From Ceratodon purpureus (taxonomy: Eukaryota > Streptophyta > Bryopsida > Pseudoditrichales > Ditrichaceae): a stretch of 64,000 nt of DNA. The notes under the pieces are model-generated. The model was not told the DNA's origin and made no database searches. It saw only the letters and a list, made by a program, of their open reading frames with translations. Both the position numbers and the translations under genes were made by a program. Positions 33,410-46,614 of this stretch are shown here, one piece after another; the first letter of the stretch is position 1; each line of letters starts with the position of its first letter. The DNA is taken from NCBI GenBank assembly GCA_014871385.1, contig CM026431.1, positions 9,464,739-9,528,738 on the forward strand, given 5' to 3'.

Positions 33410-33820
33410 CTAGTTGTTTACAGAAAATATAGGGTAATTACTGATTTTCTCCGAAACTTCCCAGACACTGCTACAAAACCAAATAACCTCAAATGCCAGC
33501 CGGAGGACGGAATCCACCTCATCCTCGGATTCAATGCCGTTGTCCGACGCGGACAACGCAGCCGCAGCCGCAGCCGCGCGCTCGCGTCCGGCCGCGGCTC
33601 CGCGCCGTTGAAAGCAAGCGCGGGCGCAGCGGCGGAGCAACGCCCAAGGCGAGGCGAGGCAAAGCTCACAGGAATGGAAACGGCGACGGGAGGAAGGGAA
33701 GTCGAGGATCCCGTCATCCACCGGATTGCGCCTGAGTCCGTGGTGCCCTGCCCAGATCTGCTGCCGCGCCCTCGCCGACGCCAGATCCCACTTCCCGGGG
33801 GGACTCCACTCCGCCCCCAA
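33410..33820 (-). CDS. GC-rich exon of an unrecognised gene (possibly the 5' exon)
   Basis: On the minus strand an open frame of 136 codons contains an Ala-rich tract (RERAAAAAAALSASDNG) followed by GIESEDEVDSVLRLAFE and then a possible GAG/GTTATT donor at about 33490. The left copy at 27.5-27.7 kb encodes the related GIEFEDEVEFVPAGI and then a stop. The preserved reading of the acidic segment in both copies hints at a real exon, perhaps with a transit-peptide-like start. No downstream exon is visible, so the gene may be broken by the repeat island. Confidence 0.35.
   Translation of the reverse strand: MGAEWSPPGKWDLASARARQQIWAGHHGLRRNPVDDGILDFPSSRRRFHSCELCLASPWALLRRCARACFQRRGAAAGRERAAAAAAALSASDNGIESEDEVDSVLRLAFEVIWFCSSVWEVSEKISNYPIFSVNN
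33484..33755. repeat. Right copy of the inverted duplication
   Basis: Reverse complement of 27265-27711 with indels. Together the two copies enclose the 28-33.4 kb repeat island. Confidence 0.85.
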
Positions 33821-33950
33821 TTCTCTGCCCCCAGATCTGCCCCCTCCCCCTCTAGCCTAGCCCTCCCTCTCTCTCTCTCTCGTACGGTTGCTCGTGGGTC
33901 GTTGCGCTCGTTCACCCCGTTTCCTTCCCCATCATTCTAGTTTCCAACTC

Positions 33951-34010
33951 CCAGCCCACTCCAGGCCACTCCAGGTCAGTCCAGGTCAGTCCAGGTCAGG
34001 CCAGGTCGGG
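33951..34010 (+). repeat. Six-unit decamer tandem repeat
   Basis: Consecutive decamers of the form CCAGGTCAGT (with CCAGCCCACT and CCAGGCCACT variants) lie upstream of the REN1-type gene, after a (CT)n tract at 33868-33881. They may be part of its promoter. Confidence 0.8.
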
Positions 34011-34803
34011 GTTTTAGATCCAGTGGATGGGTCACCTCACTAGGCCCATTTTCTCGTCCCACACCTCCCCTCCATGTGGGTCATGTGACATTGCATTCCT
34101 CCCGTTGATCTGAGTCGGTGTTTTTTTTTCCAGATTTTTTCGATTTTTTTCGAGTTTTTGGGAGTTTTTCCGAGGATTTTTCGAGGATTTTCGGAGTTTT
34201 GGAGTTTTTTGGAGGTTTGGTGGAGATGGTGATGGTGGTGGGAGTTTGGTGATGAGAAGGTGGTGATGGAATGTAGGGCAGGTGGTGGTGGTGGTGGTAG
34301 TGAAGGGAGAAGTGGAATATAGTGGAGGGTTTTGGTATTTTGGGACTGGTGGTGAGGAGGAAGGATGGAGTTTGAAGGGAGTTTGAAGGATGGAGTGGAG
34401 TGGGGAATGTGATCGCGGAGGCGTGGGCGTGATAAGGATGTGGATTTGAGGTTCAGGAGGCGGGGGGCGCGTTTTTCGGACGTGTACTGAGGTTATCAGT
34501 GACTGCGCGTGGGATGGATGCGTGTGGAGGTTCTGCAGGGGTGGATCATGCATTGTAGGGGTAGTCTGGAAATGGGAATGCAGGTGGGGGTGGTGGGAAG
34601 TGAGCATGACGACAATGGATTTTGATTCTGCGTATTGGTGCGGGAGGGGGGAAGGAGGTTGGGGGTGCGTGGAGAAGGATGTAGTGTAGTGTGATGTTGG
34701 GAGAGACCTGCAAATGATCGAGTTTGTGGAGTTTGACCGAGGTAGCAGGAGTAGGGAGCAGACCGCCCTGTGGGAAGATATCTAGCGGCATTCGCATGCA
34801 GAA
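34011..34803 (+). other. Probable promoter and 5' leader of the RhoGAP gene
   Basis: The plus strand is rich in G and T (ggagttttt and gatggtgatggtgg runs) and holds no coding exon. The 191-codon Pro/His/Ser-rich ORF on the minus strand (34032-34607) is a low-complexity shadow. Confidence 0.5.
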
Positions 34804-37800
34804 ATGTCAGCTGCAGTGAGCCCAGCACCGTTTGACCGGCCTGCATCACGACCTAGTAACCGCAGCAACAACAACCTGGTAAGTTGCTTCATCTGCCATT
34901 CACAGCCATTAGTATCTCCTGCGTAGTCTGCAGTTTTCGAGACAGCGAGGATGAAGATCAGGGCAGTGTTTTGGATCAGCTCCGTTTGTTTCGTGATGGA
35001 TCTGCTCCGGCCTTTTATTATCTGTTCGTTTGACCTAATTTTCCACCTTCATCCCCAGATCTGTATATCTCGGGGTTTAGAAGTGGTTTGCGATTCCGCG
35101 CATTGGTAGAAACTGTGGGTTACTGCGACAAAAGAAATGAAGGTTTTCAAGAGGACTGTATTTTGAGACTGTAGTGTTATGTAAACGTAGTTCCTGAGTT
35201 ATGGGGGAGTTTTGGTTAGCCAGGAAAGTTCAGATGATTCAAGTTGGTTTAGTCGACTAGTTTGATGAGTTGGAGCACTCGATTAGTTTCTAAATTTTTC
35301 TCAGCACTGTGAATGGATGTATTCATTTATTGGAATTTTCACAATTCAATAACACGATTGTTTTACAGGTTTACAAGAGCGGGCCACTCTATATCTCATC
35401 GAAAGGTAGGTTTTCATTTTCTTAAGTTCTCGCGTTGAACTGTTTTTTAGGGATATCCATGTTTCTCGGAGCCGTTGATATTAGAGAGTGGTTTTTGCTC
35501 CACGTATCAGATGACTGTCGCTGCTGTGATTTTTGCAAGGCAGTTATTGAGGCCAGTTTTTTTATTGATTGTTCAGGTCTTGGATGGAAGTCATGGAAGC
35601 GGCGCTGGTTCATTCTTACTCGAACATCTCTGGTGTTCTTCAAAAATGATCCGGTGAGTGTCGGCTCTGTTACCCATTATTCTGCATATTATAGTCAGGT
35701 ATCTTTCAGTGGAATTGTTGGAATTGGACTTAGGATGTAGGCAGCAGTTGAACATGCCTCTTGCTTGAATTGTGGATCAGGATAGAGCATTTGAATGAAA
35801 TATGTTTTCACCTCTAATTGACACGTAAAGAACTTAAGCCATTCTAGTAAGTTTACTTAGGTGGTGGAGAAAATGCATGTTCTAATAGAACTGTAATTGC
35901 ACTTGCAATGTTCCTCTTTTTACAACACTGCGTGTAACATCTGCTTCTTACACGTCGATCTGCAATTGTCTTACTTGAAAAGCTTTATGATTGGGTGCAG
36001 AATACATATCCCTCGAAAGGGGGTGATATGAACCTGACTCTTGGAGGCATTGATTTGAACAACTCTGGCAGGTGAGCACTGCCTTTTCTGGTGTTATGTC
36101 AGTGTTCATTGCTCCTAGGACTTCTCCAAGACTTTCCCGATGTCGATCGTGCTCTACCCTTTCTTGTCACTATTCGACGTTGGCTATTCTCGATTGCCAC
36201 CTTATCTGCAGAGATAGGTTTAGTTCCTAATAGTGGTTAGACAATTATCTTTAGATATGTGTTGTATGTTTGTTCGTAATGTGCCGTGCTTGGGCAGAGA
36301 ATGGGCAATCAAGGGCAGTTCAATCACCAATAGTGGGCATGTGAGCAGTGTTCTTGTTCGGGCCGAGAAAAAGTTGCTGACGGTTCTGTTTCCAGACGGA
36401 AGGGCTTTTACATTGAAGGTGATCACCTGTGATGGCCTTTCTCACTTTGCTTGCTGGCGGTTATTGTGTTGATTCTTAACTGTGCTCCACTTAAGTGCAA
36501 CTCGTTGTGTTGTCCTATATGCTATTTACGCCGTTATATTTCTGCCTTGCTTCATTAGTGACTTTGTCTACGCTATCTTCTGTACACGTTCGTGCTGAAT
36601 TTAATTGCTTCTCCTTTGCATTTTTATTCTTCGTAGGCCGAAACAGTTGAAGACGTCGAGGAATGGAAGGACGCATTGGAGCGGGCTCTTCAGGCGGCAC
36701 CAAATGCATCGTCATTGAGTAACAGTCCAAGCTTTCAAACCGAACCTCTTGAATCTATCGATGGATTATCAGAGCAAGGTGGGTTTCGAAGCATGCAGTA
36801 AATTGAACTAAACATTGATAGATAGTTAGAACGGAAAATCTCTGATTCGTGTGCACTTATCAATAGTCATTTGACAAATTTGTTTGAAGCCTTGGCTAAT
36901 CTATACACCGTATCCTGGTTTTGAATGGTTTTGAATGTGTACCGATGCTTCTGTGCATAATTTAGTTATGCGTGTGGGTTGAATTTGGAATATAATATTC
37001 ACTTCGTGCTATTTTCTGTTGTAAACATTTTGCTTTATATGTTAAACCTGATTATGATCTCTTGCAGGTCTTTCTAACCGGCGAGCTGGCAAATCTATGG
37101 TTATTGGTAGACCAATCCTATTGGCCTTGGAAGACATTGATGGAAGTCCATCCTTTTTGGAGAAAGCCCTTACTTTTATTGAGACATATGGTATGCCATC
37201 CCACTATTGGATAATATGATATCCGTTTAACTAATGTATGATGCATCTATTATGTTCAAGTGTTTCTGGAATGTAACTCAGTTCAATGTGATCTGTGTCT
37301 ATAGGTGCTGGGGTGGAAGGGATATTGCGGCAGTCTGCAGATGTTGAAGATGTCGAGCGGCGTGTTCGTGACTATGAGCAAGGTTTGCGTTTTTACTTGT
37401 GTTTCATAATTTCGTTTCACGACAAGGATCTCTTGCATTGTTGGTCCCTTATCGAGACGGACTAACTCTGTGATTTCTTACACGTGTTCAGGCCGAAACC
37501 TGTTTTCACCTGATGAAGATGCACATGTGATTGGCGATTGCATAAAGGTAAATAGTTACAAAGTCTTCTGAAACATTATTCCAAGGATATTCTAGCATAT
37601 AGCGACTTAGAAACGTCACTTGTTGGACATGGATTTGAGCGAGAGTAGTCTTTATGTGCAGCTCACACCTTGATTGGATTTGGTTTTATCTGAAATGTAC
37701 GTGCAGTACCATATCTTTGTGGTCTCGTAGTCGACCAACGACTACTACTTAGTTTTGGATTTGAAAATGTGAACTCGATCTGGTTAATTATGTGGTAGCT

Positions 37801-40800
37801 ATTTTGGTGCGATTTCTGAAGTCTGGATTGTATCATATTCTTTACAATCTGTAAATGCTTAAGTATCGGTTTTTGGCTGGGTGTAGCATGTGCTGAGGGA
37901 GCTGCCATCGTCACCAGTCCCTACACCATGCTGCACTGCTCTCCTCGATGCTCAAAGTAAATTTCTTTTCTTTGCACACTGATCCATTCTTTCGTTCGGA
38001 TTATCTTCTTGTTTGATGATGTATGATCTGCTTCCTGTCTTTGCTAGAAGATACCTACTGGTTGAGTTGCACTTACTTCCTACTGAACGTTTAAACAAAC
38101 CAAACCATTCTCAGGGTTAGAAGGAAAGGGGTCGCGCATTTCATCAATGAAGTCAGCTGTAACAGATACATTTCCAGAGCCTAATCGACGACTTCTTCAA
38201 AGGTATGTATTTTTATCTGTTTCACTGAGCCCTGTTTTCACTTAGTTCATCGTAGTGTTCATGTTTCACACTATTGTAAAATATGGGTTACTGCAATTTT
38301 TTTGGTGTTATCATGCTTACAGGAACTTGTATTTAACATTATCCAGCAGATTAGCGGTACTCCGATTATAACGATAGGATTTAATGCCATGGGTATGAAG
38401 GATTAGAGTTGCCTGTTACATGCGTGAAGGTCTTTTCTGATTATAAGATGGATGTGTTGTAAGAGTTTTACTCGTCATCTTTTCTGAAGATAATGTTAAC
38501 TACGGTATTAGAGTTTCAGGGTAGGATGCACGGGAATGTGTGTATTTGTGTTCGTCCTACGTCTTGGAGTGTGTCTGTCCTTTCATTTGAAGAGCCTTTT
38601 CTTACCGAAAAGTGTGCCATTCAGAGTGCTGAGAATGATGCGGTCAGTATCAGCACGCACGGATGACAATCGAATGACTGCATCAGCTGTTGCTGCATGT
38701 ATGGCTCCGCTATTGTTGCGCCCCTTATTGGCTGGTGAATGCGGACTGGAGGATGAGGCCGAAGTCAGTCCAGACAATGCCGCTCAGCTCTTGGCAGCTA
38801 CGGCTGCGGCCAATAATGCTCAGTCCATTGTAACAACGCTTTTAGAGGAATATGATCACATCTTTGAAGTAAGTTACCTGATGTTGGCTCTTCAAATTTC
38901 TCAAATGATACAGTAGTTGTAGATTCCTATGCAGCATGCACATGATTGTGCTGCCAATGTTTTCATGATATTTTTCTTGACAAAGGCAACAATGCTGTTC
39001 AGGATTATGGTCTACAGCGTGCACCACCATCTCCTCAAATTTATGGAACTCTAGAGGCTAGCGAGACGGAAGGTTCCTCTGATGATGACGATGATGAAGC
39101 ATCACATGTAATGAATGAGAGCGAGGGGAACTTCCACGATGCTGCTAATGATTTGCATGAAGATGGTGATGAGTATACTGAGCGTGCTCTTTCAGGCACT
39201 CTTAGTGAAAGTAGTGGCAATCTTGGTAGTGACGTGTTTGACTACAAGGTGCGATGTCTGTGGAGAGGATAACCCTTCTGTTAGTAATTATTCTAGGATT
39301 GTGTACTGCCTATTGTATTCATGAACCCGAAATATTTTTTGTGGTTGATATCCTGCGTTTGTGCTGAGAGATAAATAACAGGCTGCTGATTGTTCACATA
39401 AATGCTCCTGGCTCTAACAGATAGCTTTTAATGGCTGTAGGTTTTTGAAGGTGGTGATTCGGACAATGAGTGCTCAGGTGGGTTTGGTTCTTCAACTGTG
39501 CGACCTAAGGGAAGCGCTAAGGCATGGTCACGCTCGGTGCAACTAGGAGGTGAAGACCAGAATCAGCTGCCGTCAGTTATGGTAGATAACGGAGTGTTCA
39601 ACACAAGCATTGCAGGGCGAGGTCGGGCGTCTCCAATGTGGAGAGATGGCAGAGCATCCCCACCTATGAATACAGCACAATCTGATAAGAATAGCAACAA
39701 TTCTCTTGCGAATACGCGGGCATCAGCTTCCAGCAGCAAGCGAACATCATTATGGGGTCTAGCAGCTGTATGCGTCCTTCACAACTATAACTTTCTATGA
39801 AGCAGTACTAAGCTTTTACAATCTTCGATGAAGTTCCACATTGTTGTCAATATTGACGTGTGTTGATCTTGTACTGATAATTCTTGACGGCCAACTGCTT
39901 GGAATGTTCAGGTGACCAACAAGAGTTCGAATGCAGATATTAACGATTCGTCTGGGGAGGAAGAGTAAGTTTATTCTATATTCGTGAGCCAAATGCAATG
40001 ACGTAGCTCTAAGGTATAAGTCCTCTCAAAGCTATCTTATATTCTGCCAAAATTTATATGGTTTCTTTGAATATTTTCCGCAGGTTGGCCATACATCGGT
40101 TGGAAGTGACCAGGACTGATTTGCGTAATCGGATTGCCAAAGAGGTAAATCTCGTGCAACGCTTGTCTTTGCAGCTGAGCCTTTTTCTTGCTACACTATG
40201 CAATACTTTGCATAAAGCCTGCAGTAATTTGTTGTGAGTTTCTATGTTAGCACCGATCTTTTCAATGTTTAGAAAAACCCTATCATGTGCTTCCTTTCTT
40301 TGTTGTCGGAAATGACCCTGGACCTGAATATCATCTAAACGCGATATTTTGAACATACAGGCAAAAGGGAACGCAATCTTACAAGCTAGTTTAGAGAGAA
40401 GAAAACAGGCTTTACATGACCGTCGGCTGGCACTTGAGCAGGATGTACGTACTTCTTAATACCCTTTGTTTTGATCACAAAGCTGGAATTCTTGGATCAT
40501 CTAGGACTTGCAAGAACGGTTATTTCAAATAATGCAGGAATCACCCTGCCGTTGACCTGCTGCGATGTTATGCTGATGATAATGGACTGCCTCTGTTTTG
40601 ATCAGGTGGCAAGATTGCAAGAACAGCTTCAAACAGAGCGCGATTTGAGAGCTGCTTTGGAAATTGGGCTCAGTATGTCAGCTGCTCACCTGTCCGGTTC
40701 CCAATCTCTTGATTCAAAGGTATGGCTCAGTGCTCTTAGGGATGTGTTGTAGTTTTTGAAGTTTGTTTTTGAGGACCTCATTAAAGATCTGCCTATCAAT

Positions 40801-42301
40801 CTTATTGTGCAAGAAAATACATGTCTGTTCCTCTTCGTCTTGATCTGTTTGTCTGATCTTCTTTGCATGGTTTTGGGTTCTATGTAGACACGTGCCGAAG
40901 TGGAGGAGATAGCGGTGGTCGAAGCTGATGTTGCAAGGTTGAAGCAAAAGGTGGCTGAGCTTCACTTGCAGTTAAATCAGCAACGCCAACAGCAACATGG
41001 GATGTCACTCTCTGACTCTAATGAGCGCCAACAACGAGTCAAAAGTCTGCAAGCTCAACAGTAAGCGCTTGGGGATGTGGAAAAACTAACTATGTTGTTA
41101 TGGCGCATGTGGAAAAACTAACTAAGTACGTTAATCCGTATGTTCTTGAAGATAGATGCCTTATAAATGATTGGGACTGATATTATAGAAATATGGTTGC
41201 AGAAAAATATTGCAACAGGAGCTTGATTTGACATTAGCCCTTTGCCATCATGAGAAGCAGAAAAATGAGGTATTATTTTCCTTCTCAACTTGGGTCAACA
41301 TGTTCGATCTTTCTTCAACTGCAACTATGGTTTTCACGGAGTTTTCTTTGCTGGATAGATTTTCATTGTTGGCAGCTCCTTTCCAAGAGAAATAATTTTT
41401 AGTGGTCTTTTGTTTAATTGGTTACTTGTGCACCAAAACAGAGTATAGATGGCCATGGTGGTCAAGAAGACACCGCAGCACTTGAACACGTACTGCATCA
41501 GCAACGGAATGCACTTGCAGAAGCTAAGGTAAGTCATAGACTTTGTTTGTTTCCATTTTGGTGCATACAGATCTAGTCATTTGGTGCAAGCCTGGACGGG
41601 TAGTAACGGCGCATCGAATGTTTGTGTCCTCAGGAGGCTCTCTCCTCCGAAAGAGCGAGAGGCTTGAGTATGCAACGTAGAAGCAGCCCCCCACATGATT
41701 TGTCTGGAGGAAGCGACTGGAGAAATCTTCGTCCACCAGCAGGACCCTCCGCGGCTGGTCGTCAATTCGCTTGGAGAAATCAGCCAGATCCCTCAGCCCT
41801 CACAGACGATATGAAGCTTGAGTTTGGAATCATTGAGACCTTAGAACCTGTCCATTCGAGTGGAAAAAGGATCCATCTTGATCTAGAGGTGATTGGCAAC
41901 ATGAACGGAGCTCTGATTTAGTTTCCCACATGATTCTTTTGATTGTGTTCAGCCAGCGCTGGGTATCAAAGAAATAGTTGACTGATGGCTCACTATCAGT
42001 TCGTTTCATGATATCAATTTGGAACTTGTTGGATGTCTGGTGACGTCTTTTACAAAACCGAACCGTAACGATTTGCTGGTGCTTACAGAGCGGTAATTCA
42101 AGAATACCAGCTTCTCATAGGCAAGCACCAACTGCCTCCGCGGCGCTGGTGGAATTGACAACTCGGCTGGACTTCTTCAAGGAGCGTCGATCTCAACTGA
42201 TGGATCAACTCAATAGTCTGGATCCAAGCCTAGTACCCGCTTCAGTTAGTGGCCATGATCACATGATCCCATCTCATTCCCCAACTAGGAGAAGCCCTTG
42301 A
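34804..42301 (+). CDS. REN1: ROP GTPase-activating protein, REN1 type (PH plus RhoGAP plus coiled coil)
   Basis: Twenty-three exons, from 34804-34878 to 42089-42301, add up to 936 residues with every splice phase consistent. Exons 2-6 encode the PH domain (VYKSGPLYISSKGLGWKSWKRRWFILTR is split over two exons; EDVEEWKDALERAL is the C-terminal helix). Exons 7-12 encode RhoGAP: FIETYGAGVEGILRQSADVE carries the catalytic arginine finger, and later come KHVLRELPSSPVPTPCC and TASAVAACMAPLLLRP. Exon 13 has an acidic Ser/Asp stretch, exon 14 is Ser/Asn-rich. Exons 15-22 form a long coiled coil (EELAIHRLEVTRTDLRNRI, RLQEQLQTERDLRAALEIGL). The last exon ends with RLDFFKERRSQLMDQL. REN1 (ROP1 enhancer 1) inactivates ROP GTPases at the tip-growth membrane and so limits the active ROP cap. 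Gene length and domain order match the family. Confidence 0.95.
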
Positions 42302-43550
42302 CTGATTTTATTTTTTCCATTATTTTGCAGGATTGTTTAGTAGAAAATTAGTTCAGCTGTAAAATGTTTAGCGTAAAAACTGTTGGAACTAGCAAGACAT
42401 CCACAACGACTGTGGTTTGGAGTGGAAATTTTCAATCAAAATGCACAAGTACACTGGACAGGGATTTCTTTGTTGTGTACGAGTTTCCCTTCTGCATAGT
42501 CCGGGCCTTCGCATCCTGAATTATATTTACAGGTTCATCAACTGTGGCATGGACTACCTTGTACACCATTGGAGCGGCACAAGCCCTCTGATGTTCATAG
42601 TGTTGTTTTAAGGCTTACTACGTTCCCTTCCTTAGAATGTCAGTCAATCGTATACTAGTTAGTTCGTCACTCTCTCACGGAAAATGTTCCACACTTCCAA
42701 CTATCAAACCATTTGAAGTTCCTACACATGTGCCTGTGCATGACCAGTCTTGAACGCTTCAGCATTTGCTCTAGGATCTAGCTGACGATGATTTTCTTCC
42801 CTTCAGCATAAAATAAGGTATGATATTTGAATCATCAAAGTGATTCTGCGATCTGTTGTATGACGTTTGGAACATGGGCAGTTGTGCAACTGTGGCAAAA
42901 TTCCACTCAAAATGGCTCAGTGGGTGTCCTGAAAAGGTGCTTCCCTCCGCTACTGAATTGAAAATTTGTTCAAAGTTATCTTTCAACAAGATATCACCAG
43001 ATACAAAGGACCCTATAGCAAACATACCAAACAATAGTACCAGTCCAGAATATACGCTAGTACCAGTGTTTGATATTACTGCAATATGGATTTCTCTAAA
43101 ATAGGAGATGGAGGGGATGGGAGGGATGGGAGGGATGGGGAATCGTGTCCTATTCTTATGTTGGAAGGGGGCCCTACTTGATTTCTAGGTAGCTCCATAG
43201 GGCCAGTTGAGACTAAAGCCTCAAACTTTGCCATTTTTTTTTTCAAAAAGCCTTCAAAAATTCCAAAACGGGAAGGGCCAGAAAAAAATGACCACCCGAA
43301 CTTAAGGTGAAGTACAATGCTCTATGGGGGAAAATAGAGAGATCCATGCAATATGCCCGCCTTAAAAGATAGAGCCCAACATCAAAAACTATTTTCTACA
43401 GACAACCTTTCTACAACAAGCACCTAGATTCTCACTTCTACTGAAAAGGCTCTCTGGAGGAGAATTACAACTGTAGCTAAGTGAATATGATACAAAGCTA
43501 GACAGTATTTTCAAGTATTTTCAAGCAAGCACCAACAACCCAACGTCAAA
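42302..43550. other. 3' flanks of REN1 and ABP1 (convergent genes)
   Basis: No exon is supported. 43105-43140 is a (GGGAT)n-like G-rich run (four to six G-tracts, possible G-quadruplex). Confidence 0.5.
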
Positions 43551-45356
43551 CTAGAGCTCGTCTTTAGTGGGAGTGCTTTCTTCTGGTTTCTCCCATGGCA
43601 AGTCTATGGAAACAGCAGCATCATGGGGTGTGTTCCAGTCCTTGTACATGTATCTGCACAACCCAAATGATTTTCCACATGTAATTAGACGAATCAGCGA
43701 GATGTTCACCTCATCCTTATCCATAAATTCGAGTGCATGAACTTCGCTTCTTTAATGGATAGATTTATCCTAAAACTCTAATCCAGGAGAAGTGAAATTT
43801 ATTTAACCTTGGCATAATGTTCAGGACATAAGTATTTGTGCTTACGATATCATTGGAGGCCTGGAAATGATAACGTAGACGTGCAAATCCTCGTCGTTTG
43901 TGTTGATAACCTGTTTCACAAGTCGAGGGTAATCAGTTACTCCTACAACTTTGCTAAGCTAAATCCTGCTGTGAAACCTTTGCCAGGGATACTGGTTTTG
44001 AAAGGACACAAAACAGAACAAGGCCTTGAAAGAGAAGAGAAATTACTAACTGGAGAAAGTACTCCAAACAATGAGTAGAGAACAAATTATTAGAAGAAAC
44101 TCATCACTGAAAACTGAGGAGGAAAAGCGAGTGGAGAGGACATTGCCCACCTGGTGAACAGCATTCCATGGAATCGAGAACGTAGAGTTGGACGAGAAAG
44201 GAATTGCTTCAGGTTCTCCGGGGAAGTTTTTGTCTGACTCCGGTCCTGGAGCTATGTACACCGTGCCACTTCCCTTGAGTACTATGAAGATTTCTTCCAG
44301 CTCGTGACGATGGATCGGCGTTCCACGCCCAGGTATAATTGTCTCCACCCACGCTTCCACCTGTAGACAACAGGTATTAAAAAGAGAATTTAATCATGCT
44401 CCCTGAGTCAGTATCACGGATACGTACTTCGACTCACTAGAAATAGTCTAGCTACTAGTGCATTTCATGATAATTTCCTGCATCACAGTAGTGAAGCCTA
44501 TCTAGCTTCAACCTTGTCAATGCTACTAATCAACAGGTATGTTAAAAACTCTCAATTAATCGCATAGATCTGTCCTTCGGTATGCATTGAGAGGATATGT
44601 TTTTACCTCCTTCTGACCATGGTCGACAGCTCCAGCAAGTGTTATATGCGTCAACCCAGGGATACCATTGAACTGCTTCAGTTCCCCAACCTGTCGCACA
44701 ACTAGAGATGCGGCCTCTGTTTCACAAACCAATAAAACGACACACTCAGTGCATGATTTCAAAGCTTACACAATTCTCCTCGCCACACACCATCAGAACT
44801 GATTGTAAAACATGATGAAGAGCCTCTGCAGAAGAGAATAAATTCCTCCCTGATCAAGGAAGGTGTAAATGAATGGGCACATCACTCGCCCTGCCCGTCT
44901 AACAATTTGCCACCCTACAGAATGCCAGACATAAAATCCCTCCCGAGTGCACTTGCAATAACCAACACTAATCCTCCAATAATGCATTCAACTTGCTAAA
45001 GTCTCTTGCACTTCGAAAATACATACCCAGATCCCCGAGGAAAAAAACAACTCTAAGAAAATCAAAAACAAAAACTGAAAACAAAAAACTTCAGCAAAAG
45101 TTTAGAGCATCCGTTGGGGACAAAATCTTAGCAACACAAAACTCCGCTATCAAGTACACCCCAAAGAGCACATCAACTCCTCACATGCCTCTTGGCCATT
45201 CTAAACATCCAAACGACTTCCTCCACATTCAACCATTGCCAGAACTTCCTACAAAACAGAATGAAAAACTCAGAAGAACATGCCTGCAATTCCGAGAACA
45301 AGCGAGCTGACAGCGAGCATGTAAACGACATGCCGCAAGTTAGACGAGACCACCAT
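43551..45356 (-). CDS. ABP1: Auxin-binding protein 1-like cupin with KDEL retention signal
   Basis: Five exons (45356-45284, 44716-44607, 44360-44151, 43910-43846, 43653-43551) give 186 residues with all phases agreeing. The first exon encodes a signal peptide (VVYMLAVSSLVLGIAG). The cupin core has PGLTHITLAGAVDHGQKE, GRGTPIHRHELEEIFIVLKG with the His-x-His...Glu metal ligands, and NAVHQV with the last His. RYMYKDWNTPHDAA-type sequence near the C-terminus matches the ABP1 tryptophan/box region, and the protein ends TPTKDEL. The family is lumenal/apoplastic and binds auxin at the metal centre; its signalling role with transmembrane kinases is still debated. Intron 1 needs a GC donor (G/GCATGT), since no GT keeps the frame. 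Confidence 0.95.
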
Positions 45357-46614
45357 TTTGCTCAGATTAACAACAAGTCAGCTGTGTTGTACAAGTGCTA
45401 GACTCGGTGGCATGGACTGATACAAATGTCTCCGAGTCTTAGCCCGGTGGAGGAAGAAGCTGGTTCACCATCGCCTTGTGGGTGATCCACTTGTGCATCC
45501 TGAGGATGCACAACGCAGCTTCGTTGGCAATGTCCTCAGTGGATCATTTCTGTTTTGATCCTAATTATAAAAGGCCTTGTTGTGTGGCTTTTTGAAGCTT
45601 ACTATATCAGAGGTGATGCTGAGATTGAGGCGAGAGGGAATTTAGTTGTTAACTTGTGGGATCCGGTTTATATTCCAAACAATGAGCAAGGATATATGCA
45701 GTGGTGGACATGAAGGTGATTGCATTTGAGGGGCTGCACTGCATGGGCCGGTTGAGTTGAAAACTGAGCCTGGTTTTGGATTGAATACTGGTTTCATAAT
45801 AAGGAGGCATAAGTTAGAGATTCAGTTGAACTCGGGAGAAAATAATATTCAACTGGGTCCATACCAGCGAAAAAATTAGGTGCGAATTTTCGCCAGTTGC
45901 TTACCTGTTTTCAGTCTGTGCGACCTATACACTAGAAAAAATGAGAAATTTAGCGGATGAATTCGCCAATGCCCTCCGAAGCAGTACACAAAAATCGCCA
46001 CTTTTTGGATGAAAATGTCTTAGAATAGAAAAATCTATGGATGAGCATATTTGTATGGATGATTCTGTGCATGTTTACCTTACTTCGCTACATTCCTAGT
46101 TGCCAGTCGCGCTACTAGGAAAAAAGCATAATTTTTTCGCTGGTCCATACAGGAGGAGTATTTTTCCAGCGTGGTCCTCCATACTTCAGGGATCCACGTA
46201 TTTTAAAGCTACGAGCGTTTACAGGAGCCAATGGGCTTTTTCTCTCCAAAACCCTGAAATTCTCAGTTTAGAACCCCCAAGATCATTTTTGGTGATTTTG
46301 AATTGAGAAATGGGGTCTGGAGCCCGAAATTACTCAAGGAACATTCCTCCAAGAATTTTAAACTAAAAAACCAAAAACTAGGGGGCTCATCAACCCTGCC
46401 CTTGAAAAAGGCTCGTAGGACTAGTAGACTACATTACAAAGATCCATACTTCAGTTGAAAATTAGGCTACTTCGCTCATCGATGCTTTCTTTCATTGTTG
46501 AGTAAACTTTGCCTACACTATTACCAATTAGTTGAGGTTATCATCATGAAGTACAGGAGATTCTTTTCTAAGATCTTTGCATCCAGGAAAATTGTGTGGA
46601 TTCACATCCCATCT
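45357..46614. other. Intergenic; ABP1 promoter side
   Basis: No gene is supported. The block before 46615 is of mixed composition with no clear repeat. Confidence 0.45.

Noticed and set aside
34032..34607. 191-codon Pro/His/Ser-rich minus ORF
   Set aside because: Low-complexity reading of the GT/GGA-rich leader of the plus-strand RhoGAP gene.
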